Part shown: one piece after another, positions 58,545 through 64,000 of the stretch
How the letters are laid out: each line of letters starts with the position of its first letter
Numbering within the stretch: position 1 is the stretch's first letter
Assembly: GCA_007922195.1 (NCBI GenBank)
Contig: ML681998.1
Location: 14,120,921-14,184,920, forward strand
DNA: 64,000 nucleotides
DNA from: Podocnemis expansa
Taxonomy: Eukaryota; Chordata; Testudines; Podocnemididae
Direction: 5' to 3'
Translations under genes and position numbers: made by a program
The notes under the pieces: generated by a model
What the model saw: only the letters and a program-made list of their open reading frames with translations
Told to the model about the DNA's origin: nothing
The model's database searches: none

Positions 58545-58920
58545 GCAGAAGAAACAAGGTGTCTTATGGCACTTTTAAAGGCTAACAAATTAATTTTTCA
58601 CTTAAGCTTTCATGGGAGAAAAAACCCCACTTCATCAGATGCTAGAAAATGGAAAACTTACAGTATGAGAGGGGAAGAAAAATGCAGTGAAGTAAATCTA
58701 ATCACAGGATCAGGTCAGATTACTTCAGCAAATCAAACAAGTGTATAGATTCAAACAGTGTGGAATAACATACCAGTCTTGCCACTTTCTGAAGTTGTTC
58801 CACACTGTTTGAATCTGTACAACTTGTTTGATTTGCTGGAGTAATCTCCCATGAAGTTCATGCAATAAACACATTTGTTAGTCTTTAACAGTGCCACAGG
58901 ACTCCTTGTTTGTTTTACTG
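58545..58920. mobile_element. Penelope-like short copy, palindromic
   Basis: Left PLE end (gaaacaaggtgtcttatggc), hammerhead-like block on the minus strand near 58603-58645, then a central inverted repeat: caaatcaaacaagtgtatag... at 58728-58766 against 58797-58836. The opposite end is ttgttagtctttaacagtgc... caggactccttgtttg. No clear target duplication. Confidence 0.78.
58603..58645 (-). ncRNA. Hammerhead-ribozyme-like motif
   Basis: Minus strand: GCATCTGATGA, stem II gtgggg / ttttttc / tcccat with one G-T pair, GAAAGC. The CTGATGA and GAAA core is intact, but the closing stem I partner is partly lost (TTAAG for TCATG). Confidence 0.6.
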
Positions 58921-59369
58921 TAGGTTTTTTAAAAAAAACTTCCTTGCCACCTAAATAACATGCCATTCTGCACAAATGAACAGTTCCCAGAACACGCTTG
59001 GCTGGCAAGATCTCCACCAAAAGACTCAGTTGGACAGTTGCCAGCGAAACCTACTTCATTTTACTGTATGAGTTCATCACCATGCCTCGGGATCCTCTGG
59101 CTTCACTGAGGAGGTGAACGAACAACTTGACTGTTTAAATATCATGCTTCAGAGATCTGCCTTTCACGTTGGTGACAATAACATGAGGCGCATCCAGCAT
59201 GGGATGGGGAGACCATTTAGCGCAGTTTACAATTGGGGTTATTGGACTTTTCAAGAAAAGATTATACACCAGTATGATCCAGGTGGCAAAGGGCTAGGGG
59301 GGTTTCATCTTCCTCTGTGGCGTGGAGCATGACTCAATTGTTGGTGGATTCTTTTACTTTAAAAGTCTT

Positions 59370-60015
59370 TAAATCATGATTTGAAGATGTTAATAACTTA
59401 ATGATAGGTTAGAAAGTTATTGCAGGAGTGGGTGGGTGACGTTCTGTGGCCTGTATTGTACAGGTCAGACTAGATGACCATATTGGGCCCTTCTGACCTT
59501 AGAGTCTATGGGTATGTCCAAACATACTGTTTAAATCAAAATAACACTGGTTATTTCGATTTAAAAAATGGTAGGTCCACACAATGTTCCCTTATTTTGA
59601 AATGAGGAGCTTCTTCATTTTGATATAAGGAAAGTCATATTGATATGACGGTTAAATTGAAATTGTTATTTCAAAATAACACAGTGCGGACATGTTATTT
59701 CGATTTAACTGTTAAATCAATTTAACACCTTTTTGCCCTTCTCCTTCCCAGGCACTTTCCGTTTTCTATATATTGGGTGGGGGCATGGCCCTTCCAGGGG
59801 GCCATGTTGCCACACCTCCCGTGGTGCCTCTCTCCTAAATCGAAATAGCAAGTCCTGTCCATGGACATGCTATTTCAATTTGAGTTTTTAGTGGAGACCT
59901 ATTAAATCGATTTAACTTAAATCAAATTAATGATTTTATATTGATTTTATTAAATTGATATAAGTTAAATCAATTTAACTGTGTAAGTGTGGACACAGCC
60001 TATGAGTCTATGATG
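59370..60015 (+). mobile_element. CR1 3' end split by a foldback MITE
   Basis: gacgttctgtggcctgtatt, gtcagactagatgaccat and ttctgaccttagagtctatg are the CR1 3' end in plus orientation. The tail repeat continues after the inserted element as tatgagtctatgatg at 60001. Confidence 0.87.
59510..60000. mobile_element. Foldback MITE, GGCTATGTCTACACT family (copy E)
   Basis: The ends gggtatgtccaaacata and gtgtggacacagcc are inverted, flanked by TAT (59507-59509 and 60001-60003). The interior is built of AAATCGATTTAA and ttatttcaaaataa-type palindromes. 491 bp, inserted in the CR1 tail, so younger than that CR1 copy. Confidence 0.87.
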
Positions 60016-60560
60016 CTTATAGAAAAGTCCAAGGAAAGTACTACATAGTTCAAATGCAGCAATAAGCAAACTGCCTTTCTGATTACAGCAAAGATATTCT
60101 GTGAAAGAACTGATTGAGCTTGCTAATGGCTATTACAGTGATCTGCATTCTTTTGATTCTGTGATAATAGCATTGGACATGGAAGATAGGTATTAAATGA
60201 TGCAATAGTCATGACTTACAAACGCTGGCCTGTGTTAAGATGGGATAAAAGGTGTACTTACAAAGGTTACCAATTTTACAACTTTCAATTATTCTAAATC
60301 ATCAAAATGTTGTATTTTTAATAAATAACAATAGTTGTCCTCAACTACAACAAACTGAGCCACCACTGATGGACTGATTTCTCCTAGGTGTCAATGTAGA
60401 GGCAAATACAGCCATTTGTAGAAGACAAGTGGGTCTTTGAGGCTGGCATCACAAGCTGAAAGAAGGGAGTGATGAGCAGAGATAAGAGGAGATAGGAAGG
60501 GAAGAGAAAACTGTTTACACATTTGAGCTATTTCTCCAAAGGGTTAGACTCTGCTAGTCT
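60016..60560. other. Intergenic, no gene recognised
   Basis: Nothing identifiable. Confidence 0.5.
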
Positions 60561-60573
60561 GTTTAACTGAATA

Positions 60574-60649
60574 GTTCCAAAAGGGGTAGCCGTGTTAGTC
60601 TAGTCAAACAAAACAAACAAGGAATCTGGTAGCACTTCCTTGTTTGCTT
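60574..60649. mobile_element. 76-bp Penelope-like terminal insertion
   Basis: Flanked by a perfect 14-bp duplication tgtttaactgaata (60560-60573 and 60650-60663). Contains ttccaaaaggggtagccgtg, ttagtctag and aaacaaggaatctggtagca, then a short inverted repeat of the caaggaa block. Confidence 0.87.
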
Positions 60650-60954
60650 TGTTTAACTGAATAAGTTCTTATCTTGCATCTCTCTCTATTGCTTTGAAAT
60701 CAAGATGGTGGTGTGCACTATATAACAGAATTTGGCATCATCCACTTATTCATACAAACTAGCAGGATGGTATCTTCACCCACAGGCTTTTACCTGATGT
60801 TCCTTTTGACTGCAGTGTTGTCTGTGTTTCCTAATCAAATCTACTTAGCACTGGCTTAAAAAAAACTTTAAAACTGAATGTTAGCTTGAGTGATAACTGA
60901 TAGCAATTTAAGTGAACGATGATAGCACTTCATATTTTAGGACCTTTTTTCTCT

Positions 60955-60990
60955 TGTGAACTAGACCAACACAAGTACCCCTTTGGAACT
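60955..60990. mobile_element. Penelope-like end relic
   Basis: gaactagaccaacac and gtacccctttggaactt match the other PLE ends. Too short to classify further. Confidence 0.6.
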
Positions 60991-61337
60991 TGTCATTACT
61001 GTTTGAATTTCTCTGCTGTATTTTGATTCTAAGTGCATTGCGATGTGATATGATTATTAGTTCTTGTACGCAATAATAAATGCCAAATTATTACTACTAA
61101 TGTGGCATATAAATCTGTTCAGTCTTCCGTATTTGTGTTTTGTTTCTTTGATTTTATTCTTATGAGCTGCTGTGGTGAAGTGATGTATCAGTTAATAGGT
61201 GTGGAGTCTGATTCATTGGTGCGTTGTTCTGGTTTATGCTAGTGAACCCAACAGAATTATACCTGTGTAAAACTGGACTAATGCAGTGGTGTCTCAAACC
61301 TCTGTAATTAAAATGTCAATAAGTTCTTCATGTAAGG
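60991..61337. other. Intergenic, no gene recognised
   Basis: Nothing identifiable. Confidence 0.5.
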
Positions 61338-61612
61338 CAGTGTTCCTGAAACCTTTATTTCTGCCCTCCCTTACCTGTAATAGAATCAGTCCATGCTTTC
61401 TGGGGAGCAGCCAAAGCCTGGAATGAGGCTGGAGCCGTAATCAAATGTTGGGACCAGAAGTCGGGCCACCATTAACCCTCGGATTGGGGCTGAGGCAAGA
61501 GGCCTGAGCAGAGCTGGGAGGAGTGTGGATCTGTGTGGCACTCTCTCTTCCCCCAACTCAAATATTCCTGTTTCCCCATAGGAAGGTGTGTCCCACCGTT
61601 TGGCGACCACTA
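61338..61612. mobile_element. Possible hAT-like MITE
   Basis: Left end cagtgttcctgaaacc and right end gtttggcgaccactag are loosely inverted. Flanking octamers atgtaagg and tttcaagg share 5 of 8. Confidence 0.5.
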
Positions 61613-61619
61613 GTTTCAA

Positions 61620-61890
61620 GGCCTTGCTACACATGAAAAGCTACAGTGACGCAACTGCAACACTTCAGTGTAGACAATATCTATACTAATGGGAGACCCA
61701 TTCCCAACAGGATAGGTAAGCCTGTCCCTGAGAGGTGGTAGTTAGGTCAATGAAAGAATTCTTCCATCAATCTAGCATTGTCTACACCAGGAGTTAGGTC
61801 AGCTTCACTATGTTGCTCAGGAGACTGACTTTTTCACACCCCTAAGCAACATAGCTGGGTTGACCTAACTTTTTAGTGTAGACCGTAGCC
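61620..61890. mobile_element. MITE with ggccttgctacac / gtgtagaccgtagcc ends
   Basis: Inverted ends, plus internal inverted pairs such as gagttaggtcagcttcacta and ttgacctaact. Of the same general style as the GGCTATGTCTACAC family, without the repetitive interior. Confidence 0.6.
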
Positions 61891-61946
61891 TAAAACAATG
61901 TAAGTTAAAGGGCATAGGGTGAAATCCTGATCCTATTTGAGTCAAT

Positions 61947-62324
61947 GGCTGTGTTCACACAGCACTCTTATTTCAAAACAACAGAGGTTGTTTTGAAATA
62001 AGAAATACCCTGTTCACACGACGCATGGTTGTTTCGAAACAACGGCGTTGTTTTGAAACAACTTAAACCCCATGTGGGGACGAAACAATGTTGTTTCAAA
62101 ACGATTGTTTCAAAACAATGCCGTCCGAACATGTTTCGAAACAACAGTGACTTGTTTCGAAATAACTGTTCCCTGAAACTGCTATTTTGCTTTAGGCTTT
62201 TTTCCTTAATTCGAATTATCAAACTGTTAATTCGAATTAAGTTATTTCGAAATAAGGCATTATTTCGATACAAGTTGTTTCAACACAACTTGTATCAAAA
62301 TAATGCCTGTGTGTGAACACAGCC
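61947..62324. mobile_element. Foldback MITE, GGCTATGTCTACACT family (copy F)
   Basis: The ends ggctgtgttcacacag and ctgtgtgtgaacacagcc are inverted, flanked by AAT (61944-61946 and 62325-62327). The interior is built of TTGTTTCGAAACAA / TTGTTTTGAAACAA palindromes near the ends and ttcgaattaag units at about 62207-62240. Open frames here translate into repetitive FRNN-type text and are not genes. Confidence 0.88.
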
Positions 62325-63264
62325 AATGAGGCTTCAAACCTTTCTCCCAAGAGGGCTGACAGTATTTTCCAAGGTTGATTGGTGCTGCACTGTCTGTTAA
62401 GAGGTGCCACTAGAAGACTGAAATTGACAGTCTCCAAATACTCCCCCTTTCTTCTTCTTGTCACTGCTCTCCCTCTGTTCCCTCCACATGCCACTCCCAG
62501 ATCTGTAGCTATAGAGGGTAGAAAGTTCAAGAGTTTCCTTACAGGTCTTCTACGCTGTTTAATAGTTAAACTTAGGCTGCCACCCATCAAGTGAAAATGA
62601 AAAACTCTGGCCCAGAAATTTTCCATTTTTTTCATGGAATAAGTTTAGCTGCCCTCCACATACATCCCCATTCTGTTTCTGCAAATATTTATTTCACTGG
62701 GTTGACTGCTCAGAGATACACAGCTTCAGCTTCTACCCATTATCTGTTAAAAGTTAGAAGCAACTTCCACTATATTCATGACAAATTCCTCAGAAATAAT
62801 AGGAAAGATCAGAGAAAGAGATAGGATGTTGTGGCATACAATTTAACCATAGAAGGTTCAGAGTGGGTCTGATCCTGTGGACAAGTATGGAACAGAGGGA
62901 AGACACGAAGAGATTTTTCCCATGCTTTGCATCTCAAAAACCCCTATGCTCATAAAGCCTGGAGTGTCACAATTGTTGACAACATTAGACACAGGACACT
63001 TGCCCGATCCGCTACTGTACTGTTTCTGTTGCTGTGTGGAAGGAAACCATCAAGAGGAGTCTCTGTGATGCACTAGAGAGGGGAACCATGGTGAATAAAG
63101 GGGTATCATCAGGGTCAGTGGATGGGATGAGGAGAGAAGGATTCAAGAACTTAGTAGGGAAAGAAAATGAACTTAACAGATTTGGAAAGGAGAGAAGAAG
63201 GGGAGAGAGTGTGAACTGATGGATTTTGCATAATTGTGTGTCTAGGAAGAGAACTGCATGTTGC
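62325..63264. other. Intergenic, no gene recognised
   Basis: Nothing identifiable. Confidence 0.5.
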
Positions 63265-63374
63265 CAAATTCCAAAGGGGCAGTTGTGTTAGTCTAGTTCA
63301 ATAAAACAAACAAGGAGTCCTGTGGCACTTAAAGAAGGACTGCTACAGGACTCCTTGTTTGTTGTAGGAGGAGA
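63265..63374. mobile_element. Short Penelope-like terminal insertion with inverted end
   Basis: aattccaaaggggcagttgt and aaacaaggagtcctgtggca are followed by an inverted aggactccttgtttgtt. A 7-bp repeat atgttgc (63258-63264 and 63375-63381) may be the target duplication. Confidence 0.78.
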
Positions 63375-63649
63375 ATGTTGCACACTTTGCAGAGAATTTT
63401 CAGAGCTATGCAGAGTTGGGCATTTTTTTGAAGGAGCCTCTGGTTAAAATGCTGGCTGCATGTCAATGAGGCAATCTGACCCAAGGAGTGATGTTGCTTG
63501 GGAGCTCTTTGTGGAGGAGTTACTCTTTTCATTCATTGTGTAGTTGGTGACCAGACAGTCATGAGAAATGGATGGAGTGCTATGAACTGGGCATTACAAT
63601 AAGGAAGGAGACATAAGAACATAGGATGGTTTTGTGGTTAATGTCGATG

Positions 63650-63790
63650 AGTGAGACTGTACTCTGTTCCCACATTGGTTGCATTCTTCTTGTGTGATCT
63701 TAGGCATGACACTTCATCTCTCTGTGCCTGGATTTCCTCTCCTGTTAGAAGAAGATTGGAATGCTTGCATCACATGGGTGAGGTCAAATT
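63650..63790 (+). repeat. MIR-like SINE fragment
   Basis: ttgtgtgatcttaggcatga followed by cttcatctctctgtgcctgg and tcctctcctgt matches the MIR core. The rest of the window to 64000 is unclassified. Confidence 0.6.
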
Positions 63791-64000
63791 TATTTCATAA
63801 ATGGTTGTAGGATGTTGCAATACTCATATGGATGGTTCTCTGGAAAGGCCAACTATATTTATTATGCTGTCTGTCGAGTGCCAAGCATACTTGTTGCTGT
63901 ATAAATAACATTAATGATATTGTTATTACAGGCTGCCTAAAGGCTTAGATTATTGTTGCCCAGTAGAAATGTTTAAAAGAAGTTATGTCCTGGGGAATAG

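Noticed and set aside
61968..62316. Repetitive FRNN-like frames on both strands
   Set aside because: They arise from the TTGTTTCGAAACAA palindromes of foldback copy F.
39016..64000. Genes expected downstream of CPQ in mammals (TSPYL5, MTDH)
   Set aside because: No matching coding text was seen; they are likely further away or absent.
1..64000. CRISPR array, bacterial operon or LTR provirus
   Set aside because: No regularly spaced identical repeats with unique spacers, no prokaryotic gene packing, and no paired long direct repeats flanking gag-pol-env-type text. The direct repeats at 45108 and 45575 flank only a DIRS end.

Overview
The window is vertebrate genomic DNA, most likely from a turtle. 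The signs are CR1 LINE copies of the kind that dominate turtle genomes, many short hAT-type elements, Penelope-like elements (PLEs) whose ends carry a small hammerhead-ribozyme-like motif, and DIRS-type tyrosine-recombinase retroelements. Species cannot be named from sequence alone. There are no bacterial genes, operons or CRISPR arrays. The assignment to turtle rests on recognising repeat families from memory, not on a search.

The only host coding sequence I can support is one exon at 37378-37538 (+). It has a polypyrimidine tract and AG before it, and encodes 52 residues ending in an in-frame TAA. It matches the C-terminal end of carboxypeptidase Q (CPQ, a secreted M28 metallopeptidase), including the HH-S-x-GDTMTV segment with the last zinc-ligand histidine. 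Bases 1-37377 are therefore probably the last CPQ intron (or part of it), 37539 to about 37870 the 3' UTR, and the rest intergenic DNA downstream of CPQ.

Region by region. At 2692-8378 lies a near full-length DIRS element (inverted termini, gag, RT-RNase H, tyrosine recombinase, internal complementary region) inside a small palindromic element. At 18261-21349 a second, internally deleted DIRS element has split a CR1 copy. At 30380-32206 lies a long CR1 remnant carrying a hAT insertion, followed by another CR1 piece split by a short PLE. At 45108-45787 a DIRS terminus sits between two 213-bp direct repeats. At 52836-55020 a PLE with RT and GIY-YIG regions is interrupted by a hAT element. At least ten hAT-like non-autonomous elements have 8-bp target duplications of 7/8 or 8/8 identity, and short PLE copies have 7-14-bp duplications.

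The most unusual component is a set of six elements sharing a terminal inverted repeat like GGCTATGTCTACAC. They are flanked by 3-bp duplications and filled with short palindromes centred on TCGA (or CpG-decayed TTGA/TCAA), but the palindrome differs from copy to copy. No element here looks active: coding remnants carry stops and frameshifts, several at CGA-to-TGA positions. All calls come from reading the sequence by eye; no alignments, folding or database searches were run.
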